From: Lwoffella lincolnii | Lineage (GTDB): Bacteria > Pseudomonadota > Gammaproteobacteria > Pseudomonadales > Moraxellaceae | Direction: 5' to 3' | Length of the DNA: 64,000 nt | Assembly: GCF_002014765.1 (NCBI RefSeq) | Contig: NZ_MUYT01000002.1 | Span: forward strand, 1 to 64,000 | Shown: positions 41,081 to 50,645 of the stretch, in pieces | Layout: each line of letters starts with the position of its first letter | Numbering within the stretch: position 1 is the stretch's first letter | Translations under genes and position numbers: made by a program | The notes under the pieces: generated by a model | Databases searched by the model: none | What the model was told of the DNA's origin: nothing | The model's input: the letters and a program-made list of their open reading frames with translations, nothing else

Positions 41081-42784
41081 TTATTCAGAAGTGACTCGAT
41101 ACATCTCTTGAATGCTGGTGACACCTTGCAAGACCTTCATGATGCCTGATCGGCGCAAATCTCGAAAACCATTTTTAAGGGCTGCGTCCTTAATGGCAAT
41201 GGCGTTACCATCTTCCATGATGATGCGAGAGATGTCATTACTGACTTTCATGACTTCATAAATACCAACACGCCCTTTATAACCTTCACGGCATTGATCA
41301 CAGCCAACAGGTTCATAGATGATATTATCAGGATTGCTCAAATCTTCTTCAGTAAAGCCCATTTCTAACAAACTTTGCTTAGGCACACTGGCAGGTCGCT
41401 TACAATTCTTACAGAGTCTTCTGGCAAGGCGCTGAGCCACCACCAAGTTGACTGATGTGGCGATGTTAAATGATGCCACGCCCATATTACGCAAACGAGT
41501 CAACGTTTCAGGTGCTGAGTTGGTGTGTAAAGTAGACAGCACCATGTGGCCCGTTTGAGCCGCTTTGATGGCAATCTCAGCCGTTTCAAGGTCACGAATC
41601 TCACCGACCATCACAATGTCAGGGTCTTGACGTAAAAATGACTTTAACGCACTGGCAAAGGTCAAACCCACTTTTGGGTTAACATTGACCTGATTGATGC
41701 CCTCAAGGTTAATCTCCACAGGATCTTCGGCGGTGGATATGTTACTTTCTACCGTGTTTAGGATATTAAGACCTGTGTATAACGACACCGTTTTACCCGA
41801 ACCTGTTGGACCTGTGATGAGCATCATGCCTTGAGGTTTGTGTAAGGCTTCTAAAAACAGCTCTTTTTGGTCAGGCTCATAACCAAGCATGTCAATTCCG
41901 AGCATGGCAGAAGACGGATCTAAAATACGTAAAACGATTTTTTCACCAAACAGAGTCGGTAAGGAGTTAACACGAAAGTCAATGGCTTTATCTTTGGATA
42001 TTTTAAGTTTGATACGCCCATCTTGTGGCACACGCCGTTCTGAAATGTCCATCTGCGACATCACCTTTAAGCGTGCGGCAATTTTACCAGCAATCTGGAC
42101 AGGAGGGCTAGCCACTTTTTGCATCACCCCATCAATGCGAAAACGCACCCGATAGGATTTTTCATAAGGCTCAAAATGCAAATCCGATGCCCCCATGCGA
42201 ATGGCATCTATGAGCATTTTATTAATAAACTTCACTACAGGAGCATCTTCTGCCCCCCCCTCTACATTGGTTTCATCATCACCATCGCTGTCAACATCAA
42301 CATCAAAATCACCATCACTAAAGTCTTGAAGATTGGTCATCGAATCTGCAAAAATGCTTTCGATTTTCTTAACCAGCTTACTGTACTCCACCACCACCGT
42401 CTGCACTGACAAGCGAGAATTAAATGAGATGGCATCAATGGCATCAAGGCGTGATGGGTCACTCATCGCCACATACAAACGTTGCCCACGACGAAAAACA
42501 GGCAACGCACTGTATTTCTTAACAATCTTTTCATCAACCAAATCTTTAGGAACGCTGTCATCGCTCAGTTCAGCAATGTCAAGAAGAGGATCACCAAACT
42601 CATCTGCCACGATGCTGGCAACTTTCTCTTGTGTTGCCAGCTTATTGTCAACCACATAAGCAATTAAGCTGGTTTTCTCTTGTTGGACAGCACTCAATGC
42701 CGCTTTCATCTTATCGGGTGCAATCAGCCCTTCTTTGACCAGTCTTTGAGCAATGCCACTAAAGGACATATTCGATGATGACAT
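41081..42784 (-). CDS. pilB: Type IV pilus extension ATPase PilB
   Basis: 567-aa GspE-family hexameric motor. N-terminal T2SSE_N region (residues 1-150), an acidic Asp-rich linker (DGDFDVDVDSDGDDE, about 165-180), Walker A ITGPTGSGKT, Asp-box TAEDPVEINLEGINQVNV, Walker B GEIRDLETAEIAIKAAQTGH, and zinc tetracysteine CKNCKRP...CDQCREGYKGRVGIYEV. First gene of pilB-pilC-pilD-coaE; a 168-base gap precedes pilC. No pilin gene is in this window. Confidence 0.96.
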   Translation of the reverse strand: MSSSNMSFSGIAQRLVKEGLIAPDKMKAALSAVQQEKTSLIAYVVDNKLATQEKVASIVADEFGDPLLDIAELSDDSVPKDLVDEKIVKKYSALPVFRRGQRLYVAMSDPSRLDAIDAISFNSRLSVQTVVVEYSKLVKKIESIFADSMTNLQDFSDGDFDVDVDSDGDDETNVEGGAEDAPVVKFINKMLIDAIRMGASDLHFEPYEKSYRVRFRIDGVMQKVASPPVQIAGKIAARLKVMSQMDISERRVPQDGRIKLKISKDKAIDFRVNSLPTLFGEKIVLRILDPSSAMLGIDMLGYEPDQKELFLEALHKPQGMMLITGPTGSGKTVSLYTGLNILNTVESNISTAEDPVEINLEGINQVNVNPKVGLTFASALKSFLRQDPDIVMVGEIRDLETAEIAIKAAQTGHMVLSTLHTNSAPETLTRLRNMGVASFNIATSVNLVVAQRLARRLCKNCKRPASVPKQSLLEMGFTEEDLSNPDNIIYEPVGCDQCREGYKGRVGIYEVMKVSNDISRIIMEDGNAIAIKDAALKNGFRDLRRSGIMKVLQGVTSIQEMYRVTSE

Positions 42785-43294
42785 ATCTATAATCTCTAAA
42801 AAAACAATCTCTAAAAAACAGTCTGTAAAAATCTCTTAACCAATGATTTGTCAGTTTTTTATGGTCAAGTCATGTTCTGGTTAAGTAAAAATATTGTAAC
42901 CAATCAGTTAATGTAAGTCACTATTATAAATCACCATTGTCATATCAACCACCATGATGATAACACGTTAGCAACCCCCCACCATCATAAAAACAGTCAA
43001 ATTGGTCAAAAATGGTGATAAAAATAACCGTCATTTGTCATGGATTATCATAAGTCATAGATTATCATAAATTGCCATGAACGTTACTAAACTGACTTAC
43101 TTTAAACTGACTTATTTATCAATGCTTATTTGTCAATGCTTATGGCAAATGGAAAAATCAAGTCCATTTTAACAGTAAAAATTTGCTGTTAACTTTGCTA
43201 TAATACACAGCTTGGGTTAAAAACCAAAGAAAAAAGGTCAAGTTTTGACAATCGAGCTTTGACAATCAAACATTGAAATTGAGGACGGCACGTC
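42785..43294. promoter_or_regulatory. pilB/tpiA divergent intergenic region; tpiA extended -10 and inverted repeat
   Basis: 510 bases, AT-rich, with many short direct repeats (TAAACTGACTTA, ATTTGTCAATGCTTAT-like, ATCTCTAAAAAA) and no gene seen. TGCTATAAT (TATAAT at 43199-43204) is a good extended -10 for tpiA. Just upstream lies an inverted repeat TTAACAG-N10-CTGTTAA (43169-43192) in the -30 to -10 zone, placed like an operator. The protein that would bind it is unknown. Confidence 0.45.
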
Positions 43295-44116
43295 ATGCAC
43301 GCTTGGGTCATTGCAAACTGGAAACAACACCCTGCCACTAAGGCACAAGCGGTGTCTTTAACCAACGAATTGACAGATAAATTGGCACAAACATGGCAAT
43401 CAGTAGAGCAGCACTCAGTAAAGCAACACTGCCAATTAATGATTATTCCAACCCATCTTCACTTAGATGCGGTGATAACGACAGCCGCCAATGCTTTAAA
43501 TAAAAACATCACATGGCCTCATTTACAGTTTGGTGTGCAAGACATCAGCTCTCATGCCATCAGCACAGGGGCTTTTACAGGGGATTGTTCAGCTGGGCAA
43601 GCACAAGATTTGGGGGCAACTTGGACATTGGTCGGACATTCTGAGCGTCGCCAATATCACCAAGAAGGCAATGTGCAGCTGTTTCATAAAATCCGCTGTG
43701 CCTTAAAAGTTGGACTGGGGGTTGTTTTATGTGTGGGAGAATCTTTATCAGACCATCAAAATGCCCTCACACAAGAAACATTAACCAAGCAGTTAGCCGT
43801 GTTCGATCACTTGACAACAGATGAACTAACCCAATTATCTTCTCGTTTATTGTTGGCTTATGAACCAGTGTGGGCGATTGGCACAGGCAAAGTACCAGAC
43901 TTACAAGAAGTCAATGAGACACACCAATTCATCAAAACACACATAAAAGAACATTATCCAAGCTTGGCAAACGCACCCATTTTATATGGTGGCAGTGTCA
44001 ATGAAAGTAACGCTAGCGAATTTGCCAGTAGCAAGCTGGTAGATGGTGTGTTGGTGGGTGGTGCTTCTTTAGTGGCTGACAAATTTGTGCAAATCGCTCA
44101 AGCATTCTTAAAATAA
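43295..44116 (+). CDS. tpiA: Triosephosphate isomerase
   Basis: Interconverts DHAP and glyceraldehyde-3-phosphate. Catalytic residues: N8 and K10 (ANWK), H114 (VGHSERRQYH), E189 (AYEPVWAIGTGK); phosphate loop ILYGGSVNESN. 273 aa, slightly longer than E. coli (255), with insertions after the first strand. GAGG lies 8 bases upstream. secG follows after 111 bases, a common pairing in this branch. Confidence 0.95.
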   Translation: MHAWVIANWKQHPATKAQAVSLTNELTDKLAQTWQSVEQHSVKQHCQLMIIPTHLHLDAVITTAANALNKNITWPHLQFGVQDISSHAISTGAFTGDCSAGQAQDLGATWTLVGHSERRQYHQEGNVQLFHKIRCALKVGLGVVLCVGESLSDHQNALTQETLTKQLAVFDHLTTDELTQLSSRLLLAYEPVWAIGTGKVPDLQEVNETHQFIKTHIKEHYPSLANAPILYGGSVNESNASEFASSKLVDGVLVGGASLVADKFVQIAQAFLK

Positions 44117-44227
44117 CGCAACCACTTAAAACCCAAACACATTAAAATCGAACCACTTAAGTTAAGAACCACTTTAAGCTAAGACGCTATGATGGTTTTT
44201 ATCACAAATGATTAAATATGAGGCGGT

Positions 44228-44539
44228 ATGTACACATTTATTTTGGCGTTACACATCATCGTTGCCATCAGCATGATTGGGCTGATACTGATTCAACATG
44301 GTAAAGGTGCTGATGCGGGTGCCTCTTTTGGGGCAGGTGGTGCTGGTACGGTATTTGGGGCAGCAGGCTCAGGTAATTTTTTAACTCGTACCACTGCCAT
44401 CTTGACTGCCATCTTTTTCATCACCAGCATGCTATTGGCAGTACATGCCAAAGAACAAGCCAGTGACCAATATCGTTTGGACGTGCCTGTCACCAACTCA
44501 ATGCCTGTTCATGACACGCCCACAAACCCAACACAATGA
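44228..44539 (+). CDS. secG: Preprotein translocase subunit SecG
   Basis: 103-aa inner-membrane component of SecYEG. Two membrane segments (residues 3-22, and about 56-76 TAILTAIFFITSMLLAV) flank the conserved loop IQHGKGADAGASFGAGGAGTVFG. The C-terminal tail is short and polar. GAGG lies about 5 bases before the ATG. Followed by tRNA-Leu(GAG), as in E. coli (secG-leuU). Confidence 0.95.
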   Translation: MYTFILALHIIVAISMIGLILIQHGKGADAGASFGAGGAGTVFGAAGSGNFLTRTTAILTAIFFITSMLLAVHAKEQASDQYRLDVPVTNSMPVHDTPTNPTQ

Positions 44540-44708
44540 CGTTACTGAGTCGCCCTTAGCTTAACCAAAAGGTTTAAAAGAGTAAAATAATTTACTTGCC
44601 AACCCCCCTTAAAGACAGTAGAATATTGCTCTTTATTTGGGGCTTGTCCCCAGTTTGGTCATGTATCAAGTTATAGTCAATATGTGTTAATTGTTTTATC
44701 TACAACAT

Positions 44709-44793
44709 GCGATCGTGGTGGAATTGGTAGACACGCCATCTTGAGGGGGTGGTGCTTCACGGCGTGAGGGTTCAAGTCCCTCCGATCGCACCA
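44709..44793 (+). tRNA. tRNA-Leu (GAG)
   Basis: 85-nt class II tRNA. Acceptor GCGATCG/CGATCGC with encoded CCA (44791-44793); anticodon stem CCATC/GGTGG around loop TTGAGGG with anticodon GAG; long variable arm TGCTTCACGGCGT; T arm AGGGT TCAAGTC CCTCC. Equivalent to leuU in E. coli by position. Confidence 0.96.
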
Positions 44794-44864
44794 ATGTTAA
44801 TCACATCATCGTTAATTGCTTCATCATTGAGCAACCCAAAACATAAAAATACTTTAAAAATACC

Positions 44865-44893
44865 TTGACAAAACATTTTATAATCGCTAGTAT
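44865..44893 (+). promoter_or_regulatory. Promoter of the initiator tRNA / rimP-nusA-infB operon
   Basis: Perfect -35 TTGACA (44865-44870), 17-base spacer, -10 TAGTAT (44888-44893), 17 bases before the mature tRNA 5' end. Strong consensus for a stable-RNA promoter; it probably also serves rimP-nusA-infB by read-through. Confidence 0.75.
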
Positions 44894-44909
44894 ATGCCGT
44901 CTAAATTGA

Positions 44910-44986
<77 letters not shown>

Positions 44987-45037
44987 CTTATTTCTTAATC
45001 AAATTTATTCATATTTATTGATAAGTTTGATATGATG

Positions 45038-45065
45038 AACCCACCAATTGTCTGTGGGTTTTTTT
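45038..45065 (+). terminator. Terminator/attenuator between initiator tRNA and rimP
   Basis: AACCCAC (45038-45044) and GTGGGTT (45054-45060) form a stem followed by a run of T to 45065. Partial termination here would set the ratio of tRNA to rimP-nusA-infB mRNA, as known for the E. coli operon. Confidence 0.75.
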
Positions 45066-45176
45066 ATACCTTAAATAAATCCGTAAAACATTGCAATGGT
45101 GTGTTGTTCATCAATCAACAATACCCATAAGCTTGATGCTTGTTATCTTTAACAATACTTTTTAACTTTGATATTT

Positions 45177-45671
45177 ATGAAGCTATCCAGTAAAGTCAGT
45201 GAATTAAGCCAGCTCATTGCCCCAGCGGTTTTGGCTTGCGATGTGGCACTGTGGGGCGTTGAGTTTATCCCCCAAGGGCGACACTCATTATTACGCATCT
45301 ATATTGAAGCCCTGCCTGATGCCAAGGCACAAGGCGTTCATGTTACCATTGATGACTGTGCTGCTGTTACCCATCAAGTCAGTGGGGTATTAGATGTTCA
45401 CGATCCCATCGCTGGTGAGTATGTGCTAGAAGTGTCTTCCCCCGGCTTGAATCGTTCGTTTTTTTCCGCTGAACAGATGGCAGATTATGTCGGTGATACG
45501 GTGCATTTACGTTTGATTAACGCCATTACTTCAAAAGCAGGTAAACGACGCAAAGTGGCAGGCAAGCTTGAGCGTCTTGATACGGACAGTTTACAGCTTT
45601 TGAGTGAAGAAGGTGAATCCTTACAAATCCGATTGGACAACATCGATAAAGCCAATCTGATTTATCAATAA
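45177..45671 (+). CDS. rimP: Ribosome maturation factor RimP
   Basis: 30S assembly factor. N-terminal domain with LWGVEFIPQGRHSLLRIYIE and TIDDCAAVTHQVSGVLDVHDPI, then EYVLEVSSPGLNRSFF at the domain joint and a C-terminal Sm-like domain. 164 aa from the ATG at 45177; a TTG three codons upstream is also open. No clear ribosome binding site. nusA follows 60 bases later. Confidence 0.93.
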   Translation: MKLSSKVSELSQLIAPAVLACDVALWGVEFIPQGRHSLLRIYIEALPDAKAQGVHVTIDDCAAVTHQVSGVLDVHDPIAGEYVLEVSSPGLNRSFFSAEQMADYVGDTVHLRLINAITSKAGKRRKVAGKLERLDTDSLQLLSEEGESLQIRLDNIDKANLIYQ

Positions 45672-45731
45672 GACATTTAAGACATTTTTTAAGTTTATTT
45701 TCCCAATTTTTAATCACATAGCAGGTTTATC

Positions 45732-47216
45732 ATGAGTCGTGAGATATTAACGGTTGTAGAAACAGTCAGTAACGAAAAAGGCTTAGACCCTGAAGATATC
45801 TTTGAGGCACTTGAACAGGCGTTGGTGGTATCAACAAAAAAGAAAGTATATACTGAACAGCCTGAAGTGGCGTTGCGAGTCGATATTGATCGAAAAACAG
45901 GCGACTATGATACCTATCGTTATTGGACGGTGGTTGCTGATGAAGATCACGAGATGCCAGCTTGCCAACTTGCCATCAGCGACTTAGACCCAAATGAATG
46001 GTCCATCGGTGATGTTAAAGAAGAGCAAATTGAATCAATTAAGTTTGGTCGCATTGCTGCCACCCAAGCCAAGCAAGTCATCATTCAAAAAATCCGTGAA
46101 GCTGAACGTTCATTGGTGGCAGATGCCTTTGAATCACGTATTGGTGAAATGATTTATGGTGAGGTCAAAAAACAAACTCGTGATGGCTACATCATCGATT
46201 TGGGTGATAATGTGGAAGGGTATTTATTCCGTGACCAAATGTTGCCTAAAGAGCAGTTGCGCGTCAAGTCTCGTATCAATGCCATTTTGTATCATGTTAA
46301 CCGAGACAATCGTGGTCCACAGTTGCTATTGTCACGCACGCATTCTGATATGTTGGTGGCATTGATGCAAAAAGAAGTGCCAGAGATTGCTGAACAAATC
46401 ATTGAAATCAAAGACGTGGCTCGCATACCAGGATTGCGTGCTAAAATCTCGGTTAAAACCAACGACCACCGCATTGACCCTGTTGGGGCGTGTATCGGTA
46501 TGCGTGGTACTCGAATTCAAGCGGTACAGCAAGAGCTGGATAATGAGCGTATTGATGTGGTGGTGTGGTCAGATGATTCTGCTCAATACATCATCAGTAG
46601 CCTTGAGCCTGCAGATGTCAACAGCATTGTGCTTGACGAGGATACCAAAACCGCTGACATCATCTTTAGCACCAATGACCAGCTTGCCAGAGCCATTGGC
46701 TCCCAAGGTCAAAATGTCCGCTTGGCATCTGAATTGACAGGTTATCGCCTAAACATGATGCTCGAAGAAGAGTATCTCAAAAAACAAGAAAATGAAACCA
46801 AAACCTACATACAACTATTTTATGACCGCCTAGAGGTCGATGAGGATTTGGCACAAGCTTTGGTAGATATTGGCTTTACCAGCATTGAAGAGGTGGCTTA
46901 TGTGCCTGCTGACACCTTTTATGACATCGACGGCTTAGATGACGATGCAATTAACATGATACAAGAGCGTGCCAAAGAAGCTGTGATAGCTGATGAATTG
47001 GTCAAACAGCAAAACATCAAACAGCCCAGTGAAGCGTTGCTCAATCTTGATGGCATGACAGTCGCTTGGGCATATAAACTGGCAGAGCAAGACATCATCA
47101 CGGTTGATGACTTAGCAGAGCAAGCCATTTTTGACTTACAAGATATCGAAGGTCTGGATGAAGACACCGCAGGCAGGCTGATTATGACGGCTCGTCAATC
47201 GTGGTTCAACGAATAA
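45732..47216 (+). CDS. nusA: Transcription termination/antitermination factor NusA
   Basis: 494 aa. N-terminal RNAP-binding domain (about 1-125), S1 domain (about 135-200, GEVKKQTRDGYIIDLG), KH domains with VGACIGMRGTRIQAVQQEL and ARAIGSQGQNVRLASELTG, and two C-terminal HhH acidic repeats (about 360-425 and 435-494), the gammaproteobacterial form that contacts the alpha subunit and N. Second gene of the rimP-nusA-infB operon. Confidence 0.97.
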   Translation: MSREILTVVETVSNEKGLDPEDIFEALEQALVVSTKKKVYTEQPEVALRVDIDRKTGDYDTYRYWTVVADEDHEMPACQLAISDLDPNEWSIGDVKEEQIESIKFGRIAATQAKQVIIQKIREAERSLVADAFESRIGEMIYGEVKKQTRDGYIIDLGDNVEGYLFRDQMLPKEQLRVKSRINAILYHVNRDNRGPQLLLSRTHSDMLVALMQKEVPEIAEQIIEIKDVARIPGLRAKISVKTNDHRIDPVGACIGMRGTRIQAVQQELDNERIDVVVWSDDSAQYIISSLEPADVNSIVLDEDTKTADIIFSTNDQLARAIGSQGQNVRLASELTGYRLNMMLEEEYLKKQENETKTYIQLFYDRLEVDEDLAQALVDIGFTSIEEVAYVPADTFYDIDGLDDDAINMIQERAKEAVIADELVKQQNIKQPSEALLNLDGMTVAWAYKLAEQDIITVDDLAEQAIFDLQDIEGLDEDTAGRLIMTARQSWFNE

Positions 47217-47353
47217 GCATGATGGCAAAAAATCAAGGGTAAAACATCAGTTTGCAACCCATCATTTGATAAGATTTTTGCTAAATTGTGAGTATTTAAA
47301 TTGTGAATAGTTCACTGGCAAAAATTAACATTTAAAAAAATAGGTGACATTTA

Positions 47354-50083
47354 ATGGCAGATAAAACCGTCAAAGAACTGGCAGAGATGGTAAGTAAAAC
47401 CGTCAGTGTTGTGCAACAACAGCTGATGGATGCTGGATTGCCTGCTCGTGGTGAAGATGACTTGGTCTCAGAGCTTGAGCAAGAGCAACTGGTTGCGTAT
47501 CTAAAAAAAAGCCATGGTCAGCAACAAAAAAGACGCATCAGCCTAAAATCTAAAACCACCAGCACCGCACGGGTGACAGGCAGTTCAGGTAAAGCAAAGA
47601 GCGTCAATGTTGAAGTGCGTAAGAAAAAGACCTTTGACAAACCAGACCCCAAAAAGCTGGCAGAAGAAATTGCCGCTCGTGAACAAGCCGCTGCCCAAGC
47701 CAAAGCCAAAGCCGAACAAGAAGCTCTTGAACGTGAAAAAGCCAAAAAAGAAGCCCAAGAGCGACAAGCAGCCACATTGGCAGCCATGCGAGCCAGCCTA
47801 GGCAGTGGCAAATCAACTGATGGCAAAAATGATGACATCACCACCAGTGTGGTGGTTAAAAAAGGCAGTCAGGTTGCCCAAAATGCCAAAGCTGAAATTG
47901 AAGTTAAAGAAAAGAAAAAATCTCTCCCTAAGCCTAAAGTTGAGACCGATGCTGAGCGTAAAGAACGTGAAGCGTTAGAAGCTGAAGAAGAACGCTTGCG
48001 TCAATTAGAGGCCGAAGCCCGCCGTAAAGCCGCTGAAGAAGCCCAAAAACGCACCCTTGAGCAAATGCGTAAAATGGCTGGAAAATATACAGACCAAGAG
48101 CCTATCGCTGAGGTGCGTAAAGATGAGCCACTTGCTAAAGGCTTGGTGGGTGAGGCACTCGAAGAATCTTTTGAAAAAGAACGTCGTGAAATCAAACGTG
48201 GCTCTAACAGCACTGCTGTCAAGGGTCGTCGTCGCCGTAATCAAGAAGAAAGAGAGATTCGCAGTCCAAGTCGTGGACTTAAGTCTTCGCAAGCATCAAA
48301 ACACAAATTTGAAAAACCTGTGGAAAAAATTATCCACAATGTGGAAATTAGCGAACAAATCGTGGTCTCTGACTTGGCACAAAAAATGGCAGTTAAAGTC
48401 CGTGAAGTGGTCAAGCTACTTATGAAAATGGGCGAAATGGTCAAAGACAATGATGAAATTGACCAAGCCACCGCAAGCCTTGTGGTCGAAGAGTTAGGAC
48501 ATAACCCCATTTTAATCAGCGATACCAAAGTGGAAGACGATTTACAAGAAGCTGTCAACGAACGTAGCAGTAATGTTCAGACTCGTCCTCCTGTGGTAAC
48601 CATCATGGGACATGTTGACCATGGTAAAACTTCTTTATTGGATAAAATTCGTGAAAGTAAAGTCGCCTCTGGTGAAGCAGGTGGCATCACTCAACACATT
48701 GGGGCTTACCATGTTCAAACAGAACGTGGTGTCATCACATTCTTAGACACCCCAGGTCACGCTGCCTTTACCGCCATGCGTTCTCGTGGGGCTCAGGCCA
48801 CCGACATCGTTGTTGTTGTGGTGGCGGCTGATGATGGCATGATGCCACAGACTGAAGAAGCCATTGACCATGCTCGTGCCGCTGGCACACCCATTATTGT
48901 TGCCATTAACAAAATGGATAAAGACACTGCTGACCCAGACCGAGTGCTCAATGAACTGACTGCCAAAGAAGTGGTCTCAGAAGATTGGGGGGGCGACACA
49001 CCCATGGCTCGTGTCTCTGCCAAGACAGGTCAAGGCATCGATGAGTTGCTTGAATTAATCAGCTTACAAGCTGAGCTGATGGAGCTAGAAGCACCAACTG
49101 AAGGGGCAGCTCAAGGCGTGGTCATTGAATCCAAACTTGAAAAAGGCCGTGGTGCCGTGGTCAGCCTATTGGTTAAAAAAGGCACACTGAATCAAGGTGA
49201 TTTGGTATTGGCAGGTGAATACTATGGTAAAGTGCGTGCCATGACCGACGAAAATGGCAATCGCATCAAATCAGCAGGACCATCTATCCCTGTTGAAATC
49301 ATTGGGCTACCAGAGACCCCTGCTGCTGGCAGTGAATTTTTAGTGGTGTCTGATGAGAAAAAAGCCCGTGAAGTGGCAGAGTTCCGTGCCACACGTGAAC
49401 GTGAGCAACTGCTTGAGCGTCAAAATAAGATGCGTCTTGAAAACATGTTTGATTCCATGGGTCAAAATGACGTGTCTTTATTAAACATCATCTTAAAAAC
49501 GGACGTGCGCGGTTCTTTAGAAGCCCTACTTTCCGCTTTAAACGAGTTATCTACCGATGAAGTTAAGGTCAAGGTCATCAGCTCAGGCGTTGGGCCCATT
49601 TCTGAGTCTGACGTGAGTTTGGCAGAATCAAGTGAGTCGGTTCTTCTTGGCTTTAACGTGCGGGCAGATGGGGCGGCCAAACGAGCTGCTGAGCAGGCCA
49701 ATTTAGACATTCGCTATTATAGCGTTATTTATGGTCTGATTGATGATGTCAAAGCCGCCATGAGTGGCATGCTATCACCTGAGCATCGTGAAGAAATTCT
49801 TGGTGTTGCTGAGGTGCGTGATGTGTTCCGCTCTAGTAAGTTCGGTGCAGCAGCTGGCTGTATGGTAATTGAAGGCACAATTTATCGTAACAAACCCATC
49901 CGTGTTTTGCGTGATGATAAGGTCATCTTCACAGGTCAGTTACAGTCTTTACGTCGCTTTAAAGATGATGTTAATGAAGTGCGTGCTGGCATGGAGTGTG
50001 GTCTTGCTGTTAAGGGCTATGATGTGGAAGTGGGTGATAAGATTGAAGTGTTTAATATCCAAGAAGTTCAACGCACCTTGTAG
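47354..50083 (+). CDS. infB: Translation initiation factor IF-2
   Basis: 909-aa GTPase that delivers fMet-tRNA to the 30S P site. IF2_N at 1-52, a long charged Ala/Glu/Lys helix-forming linker (about 85-240), then the G domain: GHVDHGKT (G1, about residue 420), G3 DTPGHAAF, G4 NKMD, and C-terminal domains II-IV. Shorter in-frame starts giving IF2-beta forms are possible but not evident. A terminator lies downstream before rbfA. Confidence 0.97.
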   Translation: MADKTVKELAEMVSKTVSVVQQQLMDAGLPARGEDDLVSELEQEQLVAYLKKSHGQQQKRRISLKSKTTSTARVTGSSGKAKSVNVEVRKKKTFDKPDPKKLAEEIAAREQAAAQAKAKAEQEALEREKAKKEAQERQAATLAAMRASLGSGKSTDGKNDDITTSVVVKKGSQVAQNAKAEIEVKEKKKSLPKPKVETDAERKEREALEAEEERLRQLEAEARRKAAEEAQKRTLEQMRKMAGKYTDQEPIAEVRKDEPLAKGLVGEALEESFEKERREIKRGSNSTAVKGRRRRNQEEREIRSPSRGLKSSQASKHKFEKPVEKIIHNVEISEQIVVSDLAQKMAVKVREVVKLLMKMGEMVKDNDEIDQATASLVVEELGHNPILISDTKVEDDLQEAVNERSSNVQTRPPVVTIMGHVDHGKTSLLDKIRESKVASGEAGGITQHIGAYHVQTERGVITFLDTPGHAAFTAMRSRGAQATDIVVVVVAADDGMMPQTEEAIDHARAAGTPIIVAINKMDKDTADPDRVLNELTAKEVVSEDWGGDTPMARVSAKTGQGIDELLELISLQAELMELEAPTEGAAQGVVIESKLEKGRGAVVSLLVKKGTLNQGDLVLAGEYYGKVRAMTDENGNRIKSAGPSIPVEIIGLPETPAAGSEFLVVSDEKKAREVAEFRATREREQLLERQNKMRLENMFDSMGQNDVSLLNIILKTDVRGSLEALLSALNELSTDEVKVKVISSGVGPISESDVSLAESSESVLLGFNVRADGAAKRAAEQANLDIRYYSVIYGLIDDVKAAMSGMLSPEHREEILGVAEVRDVFRSSKFGAAAGCMVIEGTIYRNKPIRVLRDDKVIFTGQLQSLRRFKDDVNEVRAGMECGLAVKGYDVEVGDKIEVFNIQEVQRTL

Positions 50084-50115
50084 TTGACATGATTTGATGT
50101 TGATATTTTGCATGC

Positions 50116-50153
50116 AAAAGACCTATCAGATTCATTCTGCTCAGGTCTTTTTT
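50116..50153 (+). terminator. Terminator after infB
   Basis: AAAAGACCT (50116-50124) pairs with AGGTCTTTT (50143-50151), followed by T residues. The loop is 18 bases, so efficiency may be moderate, allowing read-through to rbfA and truB. Confidence 0.65.
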
Positions 50154-50222
50154 ACGCCCAGTTGCCATTAATAACACTTATTGCCACAATGCACTGATTG
50201 CTAAAATTAAACAGGAAATTTT

Positions 50223-50630
50223 ATGAACCAACGTTTACAACGATTGTCTGACCAAATCCAACGTGAGCTTGCCGTGCTTATCCGTGATGACATCAATGAC
50301 CCACGTTTAACAGGTTTTGTGACCATTTCTACTGTCAAAGTCAGCTCAGATTTGGGTTATGCTGATGTCTATGTTACCATCATGGAGCCTGATATGGCAG
50401 ACTCTATGAGTAAGCAAGCACATAAAAATAGCTTAGAAGTGCTCAATAATGCGTCAGGTTTTTTGCGAACCCAGCTTAGCCATATTTTAAATACTCGCAC
50501 CACACCAAGATTAAGATTTCATTATGATGAGGTCACCGCCCACGGTAATTATATGATGGACTTAATCCAGCAAGCAGTGAACAAGTCAGATACCAACCCC
50601 CCATCTAAAAATGATAATGATGCTGAATAA
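50223..50630 (+). CDS. rbfA: Ribosome-binding factor A
   Basis: KH-like 30S maturation factor, 135 aa. RLSDQIQRELAVLIRDDINDPRLTGFVTISTVKVSSDLGYADVYVT and FLRTQLSHILNTRTTPRLRFHYD are typical. A short acidic tail follows. GGAA lies 6 bases upstream. truB begins 15 bases later. Confidence 0.95.
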   Translation: MNQRLQRLSDQIQRELAVLIRDDINDPRLTGFVTISTVKVSSDLGYADVYVTIMEPDMADSMSKQAHKNSLEVLNNASGFLRTQLSHILNTRTTPRLRFHYDEVTAHGNYMMDLIQQAVNKSDTNPPSKNDNDAE

Positions 50631-50645
50631 TTTGGAAAACCCTTT

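Noticed and set aside
44637..44649. GGGG/CCCC hairpin downstream of secG as terminator
   Set aside because: Stem of only four pairs and no T tract; secG may read through to tRNA-Leu.
47518..47844. Frames antisense to the Ala/Lys/Glu-rich linker of infB
   Set aside because: Compositional shadows of repetitive codons in a clear infB gene.
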